From Bdellovibrionales bacterium (lineage in GTDB: Bacteria; Bdellovibrionota; Bdellovibrionia; Bdellovibrionales; UBA1609), in the NCBI GenBank assembly GCA_014323935.1, contig JACOND010000002.1, positions 118,691 through 182,690 of the forward strand: a DNA stretch of 64,000 nt. The letters are read 5' to 3'. The notes below the pieces were generated by a model. The model did not search any database. It was not told the DNA's origin and saw nothing but the letters and a program-made list of their open reading frames with translations. The translations under genes and the position numbers were made by a program. Positions 22,346 through 32,707 of the stretch are shown one piece after another (position 1 is the first letter of the stretch; each line of letters starts with the position of its first letter).

Positions 22346-22828
22346 ATGAAGTATCTTTTATCTTTTTTTTTATTTTTTAGTCTTATATCAAAAGCAGAAA
22401 ATGAATTAGATCCCAAAATTAGAGCCTCCTATCTTAAACTTTTAAAAAAAGCAAGCCATTTTCATCAAGCTTTAAAAAATAAAAATCCTGAAAGCATTCA
22501 ATCTCAAATCAAAGAAACTCAAAAAATAATAGTTCAAATACATCAACACTCTCCTCAATTAAAATTTCAACAACGTATTCATTCTTATAAACTTCTTTCT
22601 AATTTAGAAGAACAACTCACGAGTTTAAAATCTCAAAAAGAACCTCAGAAAAAAACAGTAAAAAAGCTCTTTGCTTCCTTTTTTGAATTAGCCAATGTGT
22701 ATTCTTTAAATAAATATCTCAAAGGGAATTTTTTCTATTGCAATCAAGATAGGAGTTTATGGCTTCAACGAGATTCTAAAGTTCATAATCCTATTAATTC
22801 TAATGTCCGTTGCGGACAAGCTATTTAA
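22346..22828 (+). CDS. Hypothetical exported protein
   Basis: Signal peptide MKYLLSFFLFFSLISKAENE; good ORF. Confidence 0.55.
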   Translation: MKYLLSFFLFFSLISKAENELDPKIRASYLKLLKKASHFHQALKNKNPESIQSQIKETQKIIVQIHQHSPQLKFQQRIHSYKLLSNLEEQLTSLKSQKEPQKKTVKKLFASFFELANVYSLNKYLKGNFFYCNQDRSLWLQRDSKVHNPINSNVRCGQAI

Positions 22829-22870
22829 AAAACTTATCAAGTTTATACTTATCATTTATAGTAAAAAATA

Positions 22871-24058
22871 ATGATTCTAGGCTCTGAATACCTTCTTAAT
22901 AACTCTTTCTGGCTGAAAAAATTAAAACATAAAAGAATTGCTTACTTAGGACACTCTGCGAGTGTCAATCACAAAGGAAAGCTCATTCTCTCTTTACTTT
23001 TAAAAAAGAAATCCCTCCGTATAAGCTGTATATTAAGCCCGCAACATGGCTTCTTCTCAAATAAACAAGCTAACATGATCACAACAGAAAATAGTTTTTA
23101 TAAAAACTTAAAAGTTTATAGCCTTTATTCAAAAAAAACAAGGCGACTTACTAAGGAAATGAAAAAACAATTTGATGTCTTACTTTTTGACCTACAAGAT
23201 GTTGGTTGCCGTATTTATACTTATATTAGCACTCTTTTTTACTTGTTAGAAGATTTAGAAAATAGCCCTAAAACACTCATTGTTTTAGACCGCCCTAATC
23301 CCTTAGGTCGTTATGTAGAAGGTTCTCTTCTTAAAGAAGAATTTAAAAGCTTTGTAGGAGTTGCCCCTTTACCTATGAGTCATGGTTTTACTTTAGGAGA
23401 AGCTGCTTTATGGTACAAAGAAGTAAAAAAAATAAACACAAACCTAAATGTTATTAAAATGAAAGATTATAATACAAAAAATCCTTGGCCTGAAAATAGA
23501 GTCTGGATTTTACCAAGTCCTAATATGACGAGTCTTGCTTGCTCTAGGTGTTATTTAGGTTCTGTCCTTTTAGAAGGAACTAAAATATCTGAAGGTCGAG
23601 GTACCAATCTTCCTTTCCAGATGTTAGGGCGACCTCAAATGAATACAAAAGCATGTCTAAAATGGATAAAGGAAAACAGTCCTCAATTTTTAAAGGGTTG
23701 TTTTTTAAGACCTGTTGAATTTGAACCTAGCTTTGATAAATTTAAAAATCAAATCTGTTCTGGATTTCAGATTCATCTAGAAAAAACTTGGGCTAAAAAA
23801 GGTTCTTTTCAAGCCTATCGTTTTATCTGTTCTTTTTTAAAAGCTTTTCGAGAAATTCATCCCTCTTGGAAATGGAAAAAGCTTCCTCCTTATGAATATG
23901 AATATAAATTAGATCCCATCGATATTATCAGTGGAAGCTCTGAATTACAAAAATGGATTCAAGATTCTTCTTCAAGTAGTAAAGATTGGGATGATTTTTT
24001 AAGACAAGAAGAAAAACTTTGGAAACAACAACAAAAAGATTTTTTTCTCTATCCTTGA
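22871..24058 (+). CDS. DUF1343 family protein (NamZ-like exo-beta-N-acetylmuramidase)
   Basis: LLFDLQDVGCRIYTYISTL, VLDRPNPLGR, SHGFTLGEAALWY, PSPNMTSLACSRCYLGSVLLEGTKISEGRGTNLPF motifs. Confidence 0.9.
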   Translation: MILGSEYLLNNSFWLKKLKHKRIAYLGHSASVNHKGKLILSLLLKKKSLRISCILSPQHGFFSNKQANMITTENSFYKNLKVYSLYSKKTRRLTKEMKKQFDVLLFDLQDVGCRIYTYISTLFYLLEDLENSPKTLIVLDRPNPLGRYVEGSLLKEEFKSFVGVAPLPMSHGFTLGEAALWYKEVKKINTNLNVIKMKDYNTKNPWPENRVWILPSPNMTSLACSRCYLGSVLLEGTKISEGRGTNLPFQMLGRPQMNTKACLKWIKENSPQFLKGCFLRPVEFEPSFDKFKNQICSGFQIHLEKTWAKKGSFQAYRFICSFLKAFREIHPSWKWKKLPPYEYEYKLDPIDIISGSSELQKWIQDSSSSSKDWDDFLRQEEKLWKQQQKDFFLYP

Positions 24059-24134
24059 TTTACCTTCCTATAAGAGCAACCCTCAGTTCATTTTTTTCTA
24101 TTGTCAATTTTATAAAAAGAAGTCATGCTCTCTA

Positions 24135-25506
24135 GTGTTAATGCTGTTTTTAAAAAACTTATTATTTCCTAATAAAACGATTTACAATCTTGGCTTATGT
24201 CGCATTCTTTTTTATGGACTAGCTCTTGAAGAAATGTGGGCAAAAACTTATTTGATTAAGAAGTTTTATCATTTTCAGCTTGTTCCAAGAGAGTTATGGA
24301 CACCGGTAGGATTTTTTCATTTTTATCCAAAAGACCTCGTACTTTCTGAATTGCAATGCTATCTTCTTTTAAACATTCTGGGATTGTTTTTGTTTTTTGC
24401 AATGATTGGATTTTTAACACGAATTTCTGCTTTAATTTCCTTTCTTTTAGCTTTTTTATTCTTAGGTTATCCAAATAATTTTGGCACTGTCTTTGACGGA
24501 AACAATTTATTTCTTATAACACTTTTTATACTGATATTTTCAAATATGGGTTCTTTTTTATCTGTAGATAATTTATTTAAAAAACCATTAAATAAGAAAA
24601 ATAAAGAATTTAACTTGGTTTGGAGCTTCTGGACAATAAAACTCATAATAACTTTAATTTGTTTGTTTTATTTAACTTCAGGTTTACAAAAACTTCGTCT
24701 CTCTGGTCTAGAGTGGTTTCTATCTGATCATATGTCTATTTCTCTTATACATATGGGGGTTCCGATTGGAATGTATTTATCTCAATTTTTACTCTTTTCA
24801 AAATTCATGGCTTTGAATGGAATTATAATACAACTTCTAGCTTTTATACCACTTGTTTATCCTCGATCTACAACTTTATTTTTTTTCTTATTTGCCTTCT
24901 TTCATGTTGTTATAGATGTCACTCTTGGACCTCACTTTAATACACATTTTACAGTTCTTCTTTTTTTACTTCCTCTAGGAAATCTTCTAGGTTTAAATAA
25001 AGAGGAGGGGGGGGGTAAAGTCTTTTTTTTCAAGTAAACCAAAAATAAAGCATTCTATGGTTTTAATTATGATGTCTTTACTTAGCCTTTTTATAATATT
25101 CATGTCTCTTTACGCTCCTTATAGCTTAAAACATCTTTATCCTTTTTCTACAACAACAATGTATGCTTGGATTGATAAAGAACCTATTAAAAGAAGAGTT
25201 ATTTTTGTTATAGATAAAGACAATAAAAAAAGAAGGGTCAAAAGAAATGAATTATGGCCTATAGCTTATGATAAATTATTCTCTAAAATAAAAGCTTTAG
25301 AAAAAGAAAAAGACTTTAAAGAAAAAGTGAAAGTCCTAATTAGAAAAATCAAAGAAAATCAAAATCATTTTAATACAGGTTTTTACACCCTAGAGTTTGT
25401 TAAAAAAATGAGCTTAGAAAATTGTTTTTGGGAGACATCAAAAATCTATGTATCTAAACCCTATGAGCCAGATTACTGTACAACTGTTGTTGAGGAAAAT
25501 TTTTAA
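24135..25506 (+). CDS. HTTM-domain (vitamin K-dependent gamma-carboxylase-like) membrane protein, split by a frameshift at a G9 tract (ORFs 24135-25037 and 25057-25506)
   Basis: First ORF: TM-rich HTTM-like (FDGNNLFLITLFIL, YLTSGLQKLRLSGLEWF, FHVVIDVTLGPHFNTHFTVLLFLLPLG). The second ORF's frame is open back through the poly-G; losing one G joins both. Confidence 0.65.
25007..25015 (+). repeat. G9 homopolymer at the HTTM frame break
   Basis: agaggaGGGGGGGGGtaaag. Confidence 0.95.
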
Positions 25507-25557
25507 GCTATAACTTGAAAGATTAAAAAATTTTTTATAGAAAGAAAATTTAATTCT

Positions 25558-26664
25558 ATGAAATCAAAATATTTAGAAATTTCTGATATTAGATCTTTAC
25601 AAATAGAAGTAACAAGCCGTTGCAATTTAATGTGTCCTCAGTGTGCAAGAGTTCATGATGGGAAATTGAATCCACTTTTAAGTTTATCTGAATTAACACC
25701 AGAGGACTATGATAAAATTTTTTTTGAAGAGAAAATCCCTTCCCTCCAAGAAGTTTTGTTTAATGGAAATTTTGGAGATCCTGTCATTTCAAAGCATATT
25801 GATTATGCTATAGAAATTCTTTTACAAAAAGGAATAGCTATCAAAATCTTCACGAACGGAAGTTTAAGAAAAGCTTCATGGTGGAAAAATTTAGGACAAT
25901 TATTTGCTAATACTAAAAATGAAATTGTGTTTTCTATAGATGGATTAAAAGATACTAACTTCATTTATAGAGTTAATAGTAAGTGGGATAAAATTATGGA
26001 AAATGTATCAGCTTATCTGAGTTCAGGAGCTAAAGCTCGCTGGGATTTTTTAATTTTCAAACACAATGAACACCAGGTTGAAGAGGCAAAGACCTTAGCT
26101 AAAAAGATGGGATTTAAAACTTTTTTGAAAAAGAAAACAAAACGATTTGTAACAGAAGAAAAAAATCTTAATGTAAAATTTGAGCCTATTTATAATAAAA
26201 AAGGACAATTTATCAAAAATTTAGATAAAACTTCAAATTCAAAAAAAGATGTTTTTGAGATAATCTTGAAAAAATATGGCTCATTTGAAAATTATATAAA
26301 TAAAACTCCTATTCACTGTAAGTATAAAAAGGATATGAAGGGCTTATACATTGATTTTATGTCCTGTGTATGGCCTTGCTGTTGGCTTGGCTTTGAAAGA
26401 TATATGCCTATAAAATCAAAAGGGAAGAGGCAATTAAACCTTTTGATTGAAAAATATGGAAAAAATTTTAATAGCTTAAGACATTTAAGTTTATCTGAAA
26501 TTTTATCTCATGATTGGTTTAATAAACAGCTGGTAGAGAGCTGGAAAAACAAAACAACAGATGAGAATTTTAAATTTTTTACCTGTGGGAAATTCTGCGG
26601 GAAAGAGTATGAAAAAACGAGTGGACCTAATTATAAAAATTCAGAAAAGATAGATTTAAATTAA
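25558..26664 (+). CDS. Radical SAM protein with SPASM-like C-terminal cysteines
   Basis: EVTSRCNLMCPQC (CxxxCxxC), GNFGDP, FSIDGL; C-terminal CVWPCCWLGF and CGKFCGKEY. Confidence 0.88.
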   Translation: MKSKYLEISDIRSLQIEVTSRCNLMCPQCARVHDGKLNPLLSLSELTPEDYDKIFFEEKIPSLQEVLFNGNFGDPVISKHIDYAIEILLQKGIAIKIFTNGSLRKASWWKNLGQLFANTKNEIVFSIDGLKDTNFIYRVNSKWDKIMENVSAYLSSGAKARWDFLIFKHNEHQVEEAKTLAKKMGFKTFLKKKTKRFVTEEKNLNVKFEPIYNKKGQFIKNLDKTSNSKKDVFEIILKKYGSFENYINKTPIHCKYKKDMKGLYIDFMSCVWPCCWLGFERYMPIKSKGKRQLNLLIEKYGKNFNSLRHLSLSEILSHDWFNKQLVESWKNKTTDENFKFFTCGKFCGKEYEKTSGPNYKNSEKIDLN

Positions 26665-26681
26665 AATGTGTAAGTTCTATA

Positions 26682-28082
26682 TTATTTTCTTTTGATGGAC
26701 TGAAAAGCTTGAAGGGCTTTTTCTCTAGAATTTTTGAGATCGACTAAAGGATGAGGGTAATGGATACCTAGCTGAACATCAGCTGATTTTAAAACTGATT
26801 TAGGAGCGTCCCAAGGACTAAAAATATAAGGGGCTTTTAATTTCTTTAATTCGGGAACAAATTGACGGATGTAGATTCCTTCAGGGTCAAATTTTTGAGC
26901 TTGAGAAATGGGATTGAAAATACGAAAATAAGGAGCTGCATCATAACCACAACCTGCAATCCATTGCCAGCTAGCACTGTTATTAGCTAGGTCCGCATCG
27001 ACAAGGCAGTCCCAAAACCATCTCTCTCCCTGTCTCCAATCTAAAAGAAGATTTTTTACTAAAAAAGATCCTACAAGCATTCGGATACGATTGTGCATAT
27101 AAGCTGTTTCCCATAACTCTCTCATTCCAGCATCTATCAGAGGAATTCCTGTTTGTCCTTTTTGCCAAGCTCTTAAATAAGATTCCTTTTTAATCCAAGG
27201 GAATCTATCAAATTTAGAGTTGAGATTTTTATGAGATAAATCCTTATTATGATAGAGTTGATTATAAGAAAATTCTCTCCATGCCAGTTCCCTACAAAAG
27301 TGAATGCTGTTAGAATCACTTTCTCTATCTGGAATTTTATCCCAAAGCTGATGAGGAGATATTTGTCCAAAGTGCAAGTAAGGAGATAGTCTTGAAACAG
27401 AATTTTTTGCAGGGACATTTCGTCCTTTCTTGTAAGAGGAAAGATCTTTTTTCAAAAAATGATAAAATCTTTTTTTAGCTCCCTCCTCTCCTATCTCCCA
27501 ATGACTTTCTATTTTTTTATGCCAATTTAAATGAGGTAAAAGTTTTAAATCCTCTAAATGAGTTTTATTTGAAGAGTCATAATAAAGCTGTAGAGGTTTA
27601 GGCTTATCTAGAGGCTTTCGAGGAGCCACTCCTTTTAAACATCCTTTTTTATAAAAAGGAGTAAAAACTTTGTAAGGAGTTCCATCTTCCTTTTTGATTG
27701 TCTCAGGCTCCCACAAAAGACTTGCTGAAAAGCTTTCAAAGACCAAACCTGAAAGCTCTTTTTTGATTTTAAAGTCTTGCTTAACTTGATAAGGTTCATA
27801 GGATCTATTCCAGTAAACTCCTTTAATCAAGTAAGTCTTTATCAAATGCTTTAAAATTTCTAAAGAATCACCTTGATAAAAACAAAGCTTTTTATCTAAA
27901 GACAAATCAAGAGATTTTAAAGAATGATATAGCCAAACTCGGCTTGCAGACCCCATTTTCTTAGGACTATTGGTATCTAAAATATAAAGAGGAAGAACAA
28001 GCCCTCGTCTAGAAGCTTCTTTTAAAGCGGGATTATCTGAGAGCCTTAAATCCTGACGAAACCAATGAATCACTTTATTCAT
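26682..28082 (-). CDS. phrB: Cryptochrome/deoxyribodipyrimidine photolyase family protein
   Basis: HWFRQDLRLSDNPAL, ELAWREF, IDAGMRELWETAYMHNRIRM, DLANNSASWQWIAGCGYDAAPYFRIFNP motifs. Confidence 0.95.
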   Translation of the reverse strand: MNKVIHWFRQDLRLSDNPALKEASRRGLVLPLYILDTNSPKKMGSASRVWLYHSLKSLDLSLDKKLCFYQGDSLEILKHLIKTYLIKGVYWNRSYEPYQVKQDFKIKKELSGLVFESFSASLLWEPETIKKEDGTPYKVFTPFYKKGCLKGVAPRKPLDKPKPLQLYYDSSNKTHLEDLKLLPHLNWHKKIESHWEIGEEGAKKRFYHFLKKDLSSYKKGRNVPAKNSVSRLSPYLHFGQISPHQLWDKIPDRESDSNSIHFCRELAWREFSYNQLYHNKDLSHKNLNSKFDRFPWIKKESYLRAWQKGQTGIPLIDAGMRELWETAYMHNRIRMLVGSFLVKNLLLDWRQGERWFWDCLVDADLANNSASWQWIAGCGYDAAPYFRIFNPISQAQKFDPEGIYIRQFVPELKKLKAPYIFSPWDAPKSVLKSADVQLGIHYPHPLVDLKNSREKALQAFQSIKRK

Positions 28083-28305
28083 AAATCTCTTTTTTTTATA
28101 GCTAAAGTTTTAGTACCTAAGCAAGACTAAAAAACAAAGCGTTCGAACTATAGAAATTTAAAATCCTTTTCTTTATCTTTAAAATAAGCTATATTAATGA
28201 TTTTTCTGAATTATATCTCTTTGAATTCAAAATAAGCCCTCAAATTGATTATTAATATCTGTTGCTTTTTTTTGTGGCTTAAATTATTTAATTTAAAGGC
28301 TAAAC

Positions 28306-29190
28306 ATGAAATTTGCTGGACATCAAAGCTTTCATCTAAGAGATCAATGGCTCTATAAAGGAATTTACTGGACAAAGAAATCTCCTCAAATTCTCTTCAA
28401 AAAAAATACAGAAATAGCAATGAGAGAAATGGGAATTGGAAAAAACATGATCGATTCTCTAATATACTGGCTCAAGGTAAGCAATCTAATAAAGTTGAAT
28501 CAAACAAGCTTTATGCTGACAAAAACAGCTTCTCAAATTTTAGAAAAAGATTCTTATTTTGAACTAGATGGGACTCTTTTTCTCCTTCACTATTTTATTG
28601 CAACAAATAAAGAAGAAGCAACAGCATGGCATTGGTTTTTTAATCATTTCTCAGCAAATGAATTTGAAAAAGAATCTCTTGAAAATGCTTTTTCTACTTA
28701 TATTCAACTGAAAACAAATAAACAAATCAAAGAGACAACTTTAAATAAAGATTTAAACTGCCTTTTGAGAATGTACCAATCTATTGACTGGAAAGGTCGA
28801 AATAATCCTGAAACAGAAAATCCCTCTCCCTTTACAAAATATGGCTGGATTGAAAAGAAAGCTGAAAAATTCATTAGAAATAAGCTCAATAGAAATGATC
28901 TTAACATTCATATTTTTTCTTATCTCATTTATACCTTTTGGAAAAAGGAGTTGGCTCGTCCTAAATCTATGAAACTAGAAGATGTATCACTAGAAGAAAA
29001 TTCTCCAGGACGAATTTTCGATTTTTCACTTGAAGAAATGAATGATCTCATAGATTCTTCTTCAAAAACAAACTCTTATCTTAACTATTCTAGAACAGGT
29101 GGTTATTTTATAATTCAACTTAATGAAAAAAATATAAAAAAGTCTTTAGATAATTATTATAAAGAAATGAATTTAAATGAACTATCCTAG
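28306..29190 (+). CDS. sspB: DUF4007 protein, SspB-like (phosphorothioation-linked DNA nickase)
   Basis: N-terminus 'MKFAGHQSFHLRDQWLYKGIYWTKK' is typical of DUF4007; directly upstream of the ATPase and PAPS-reductase-like genes. Confidence 0.8.
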   Translation: MKFAGHQSFHLRDQWLYKGIYWTKKSPQILFKKNTEIAMREMGIGKNMIDSLIYWLKVSNLIKLNQTSFMLTKTASQILEKDSYFELDGTLFLLHYFIATNKEEATAWHWFFNHFSANEFEKESLENAFSTYIQLKTNKQIKETTLNKDLNCLLRMYQSIDWKGRNNPETENPSPFTKYGWIEKKAEKFIRNKLNRNDLNIHIFSYLIYTFWKKELARPKSMKLEDVSLEENSPGRIFDFSLEEMNDLIDSSSKTNSYLNYSRTGGYFIIQLNEKNIKKSLDNYYKEMNLNELS

Positions 29191-32100
29191 AGGAAAAATG
29201 AAAAAAAATAAGCTCATTTCAGTTAAAGAAAATCAATCCATCAATCCACTTATTCAATTATCAGATAGTTACAACCGATCTACAAATTTAGAACTTGATT
29301 TTAAAGATTCTTCAAAACTAGAAAATATTTATTTATCTTCAAAATTTCAAGAAGCTTTAAAAGAAATTTTAATTTCTATATTAGAAAAAGATTCAAACCA
29401 TAGAGTAAGAGTCTTAAGTGGGTCTCCAGGGCTTGGAAAATCCACTTTTGCTCTTTTGACAGCTTATGTTGTTTCTAAAAAAAAACCGGAAATAACAGTT
29501 CAACTTCTTAGAAAATCAAAAAAGTTAAAATCAGATTTTCAAACTTTTCAAAAATCAAAAACAACAAAACTTCTCCCTCTTTTTATCAATGGCTATGAAG
29601 GAGAAATTGAATCTGTTTTTAAAAACAAATTAAAAGAGTCTTTAGCAAAAAAAGCTGTAAAAATTCAAATAAAAGACAGTTTAGATTTTTATAAAAAAGC
29701 TTTAGAGATTTTAAAAACAAAAAACTACAGTGGAATCTTTGTTATTTATGATGAATTTGGAAAATACTTAGAGAAAGGAGTACATAATCCAACAGACTTG
29801 AATATTCAATTCCTGCAAAATTTTGCAGAATTTTGCAATCGTTCAGGTGAAAAACAATGTCACTTAATGTTAATTACTCACTTATCCGTTTCTCAATATG
29901 CAAATCAATTACCTCTTCATATTCAACAGGAATGGACCAAAATTGAAGGTCGTTTCCAAGAGTCAGCTTTTTATGATAAGGATGCAGATTACTATAAAAT
30001 GATATCTTCTGTTTTTGAAAAAAATATTTCAGTAACGAATCCAAATCTATCTAAAAAATATAAATCCTATATAAATAAATATCTTTCCAGTTTTAAGTGT
30101 TCTGCTTTCGAAGGTTTTATTGACTTAACTGATATCAAATCTATTCTTTTAAACTGTTTTCCTCTCCACCCGACTGCTTTAGCTCTTCTTCCTCATTTAT
30201 CAAAAAAAGTAGCTCAAAATGAAAGAACTCTGTACACTTTTTTAACCCGTGTTGAAAATCACTCTCTGAAAAGCTTTTTAGAAGATTCTTTTAAAGATCA
30301 AAGCACTTTATTAATGCCTTATGATTTGTATCAATATTTTAAATTCCTAATAGGAAAGGATATTGGTATCGGGGGAACTTATAAATTTCAACTCATGACA
30401 GAAGAAGCTCTTAAAAAAATACAAAAAACAGATGAAACTTCAAAACAAATTATAAGCCTTATAGCTCTTTGTTCTGTTATTAAAAATAATCACTTTACTC
30501 CTCTGACAGAGGATTTTATTGTATCTTGCTTTAATCAAAGTTTTTCAAAAGAAAATATCAAAAAATCTTTAAATTTATTAAAAGATAAAAAAGTTATTTT
30601 TTATAACAAAAATACAAACCAGTACCTTTTACAAGAAGGCTCTCCTATAAATATTCAAGAAGAGATTGCAAAATTAAAAGATAACAATTTAACAGGAAAA
30701 AAACTTGTTCAGGTTTTGAAAAGATATTTTAAAACAGATTTTATTATTCCTAAAAAATATAATTTTAATAATGCTATCACTCGTTTTTATAGAACAGAGA
30801 TTATTTCTGTAGAAGAACTAAGAAATTTAAAAAGAAAAAATCCTGTGAATTTTTATGAAGAAGATGGTCTTGTATTTTATGTTGTGCCTTTCAACTATGA
30901 GGAGCTTTTGTATGCAAAATCAGAAATTCAAACTTTAGTCTCTCCTTTGACTGTTTTTATTATTCCTAAACAATTTATAGCCTGCAGAGCGGACATCGAA
31001 GAACTTAATGCTGTAGACTGCTTATATCACAATAAAGAGATTTTCTCCATCAGTCCTTTAGTAAAAAAAGAATTAGATCTTCATAAAGATATCTTACTGA
31101 CTTCTATACATTCTCTATTAAAACCTCTGACGGGTTACATGAATCTTTCAGTTTATGGCATCTATCCTAGATTATATTTTTTAAAAGGAAAAAAAGCTCA
31201 TTTCAAAGAGATATCTCATTTTAAAGAACTACAAAGATACTTAGGAGATCTTTTTATAAAAGAATACAATAAATATATTCCTTGTAACTTAGAATACATG
31301 AATCGTCATAGAGTTTCAGGAAGTATTACTTTAGCTCGTAAAAAATTTATTGATGCTTTAAGAGAATATAAAAAAGAAACTTCTTTAGATATAAGAAGTT
31401 TTATACAAGGACAAGGCTCGGATTATCTTATTTTAAATACAATGCTCAGCCTATCTCATTTTAAATACAACCATGAAAACAAAATTTATGAAATTTCTAA
31501 AGAATCTAAGTTTTATAAATTTTTTAAAGAGTTTGAAAAAATACTTTTACAACATCCTCAAGGTCTTCAAGGAAATCATCTTTTAGATTTATTGGTTTCA
31601 CCTCCTTATGGTTTTCGTCTAGGAGTTCTCCCTGTTTTTCTTGCTTTAGCAGACTTATGTTTCAAACATCCTGTAAATCATTATTTTGACTCAGCTTATG
31701 TTAAAGACTTAGACGGAAGTCATTATGATCTTTTAATGAAACATCCTAAAAAAACAAAAATTCATTATAATCCTATTTCTTTAAAACAACAAAATTTTTT
31801 AAAAGGTTTAGCTCAGATTTTTCAAAGTAAGGATTTATCAATTCGCTCTGTGATAGAAGCTTTAATTAAATGGAGACAAAGTATTCCTGAATCCACAAAA
31901 TTATCTTCAAGATTATCTCAAGAATCTAGAAAAATATTGATTCAAGTGGACTCTTCTAAAGAGCCAGACACACTTCTTTTTAATAAAATTCCAGAATGCT
32001 TCAACCCAACAACTCTCAAGCAAAAAAATACAAAAGAAATTTTAACAAAATTTAAACATACAAAAAAAGAACTTGATGAATTTTATAAAGTTATGCTTTT

Positions 32101-32707
32101 AAAAATGAAAGAAGATCTTTTAAGTTTTATTAAATTTATAAATAAATACTGTCTGAATACTCATTTAAAAGATATCCCAAAAAATAAGTTTATTCATGTT
32201 TTCCAAAAGAGCTTTTCACAAATTAAAGATTATCCCTTTAGTCATACAACAAGTCATTTTATAGGGAGAGTCTTAAATTTTAAATCATCCCATTACAATC
32301 AATATTTTTTAGAGACAATAGGTGAAGTACTAACCGAATGCTCTCCAAGACATTGGAATGATAAAGGATACTCCAAATTTAAGTTTAATTTAAAAAAAGT
32401 AGGAAGAGAAATTGAGCTAGCTTGTGAAATTGCCAAACCTCAGTTTAAAGGTCAATCTGTATTCGCTTATCTTGATAAAGGAGAAAAGAAAAAAACTTTT
32501 ATAAAGTTAGGTGCCATCTCCTCTATAGAAAAAACTCTAAGGATTCCTGTTGAAAAAATAAAAACTATTTTAAATTCTTTTGATGAAATAGATAAAAAGA
32601 AAATTATTATGGCTCTTTTAGAATCTATAGAAAAAGAGAGTATAAAACAAAAAGATTTAAATCCTATAGAAGTAAAAAATCCTTTGGAGATAGAAATCAA
32701 TGTTTAA
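29177..32707 (+). CDS. sspC: Large P-loop ATPase, SspC-like
   Basis: Walker A GSPGLGKSTFALL, Walker B GIFVIYDEFGK; 1176 aa. ATG at 29198, preceded by an AGAGG RBS, is the likely true start. Confidence 0.8.
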   Translation: MNYPRGKMKKNKLISVKENQSINPLIQLSDSYNRSTNLELDFKDSSKLENIYLSSKFQEALKEILISILEKDSNHRVRVLSGSPGLGKSTFALLTAYVVSKKKPEITVQLLRKSKKLKSDFQTFQKSKTTKLLPLFINGYEGEIESVFKNKLKESLAKKAVKIQIKDSLDFYKKALEILKTKNYSGIFVIYDEFGKYLEKGVHNPTDLNIQFLQNFAEFCNRSGEKQCHLMLITHLSVSQYANQLPLHIQQEWTKIEGRFQESAFYDKDADYYKMISSVFEKNISVTNPNLSKKYKSYINKYLSSFKCSAFEGFIDLTDIKSILLNCFPLHPTALALLPHLSKKVAQNERTLYTFLTRVENHSLKSFLEDSFKDQSTLLMPYDLYQYFKFLIGKDIGIGGTYKFQLMTEEALKKIQKTDETSKQIISLIALCSVIKNNHFTPLTEDFIVSCFNQSFSKENIKKSLNLLKDKKVIFYNKNTNQYLLQEGSPINIQEEIAKLKDNNLTGKKLVQVLKRYFKTDFIIPKKYNFNNAITRFYRTEIISVEELRNLKRKNPVNFYEEDGLVFYVVPFNYEELLYAKSEIQTLVSPLTVFIIPKQFIACRADIEELNAVDCLYHNKEIFSISPLVKKELDLHKDILLTSIHSLLKPLTGYMNLSVYGIYPRLYFLKGKKAHFKEISHFKELQRYLGDLFIKEYNKYIPCNLEYMNRHRVSGSITLARKKFIDALREYKKETSLDIRSFIQGQGSDYLILNTMLSLSHFKYNHENKIYEISKESKFYKFFKEFEKILLQHPQGLQGNHLLDLLVSPPYGFRLGVLPVFLALADLCFKHPVNHYFDSAYVKDLDGSHYDLLMKHPKKTKIHYNPISLKQQNFLKGLAQIFQSKDLSIRSVIEALIKWRQSIPESTKLSSRLSQESRKILIQVDSSKEPDTLLFNKIPECFNPTTLKQKNTKEILTKFKHTKKELDEFYKVMLLKMKEDLLSFIKFINKYCLNTHLKDIPKNKFIHVFQKSFSQIKDYPFSHTTSHFIGRVLNFKSSHYNQYFLETIGEVLTECSPRHWNDKGYSKFKFNLKKVGREIELACEIAKPQFKGQSVFAYLDKGEKKKTFIKLGAISSIEKTLRIPVEKIKTILNSFDEIDKKKIIMALLESIEKESIKQKDLNPIEVKNPLEIEINV

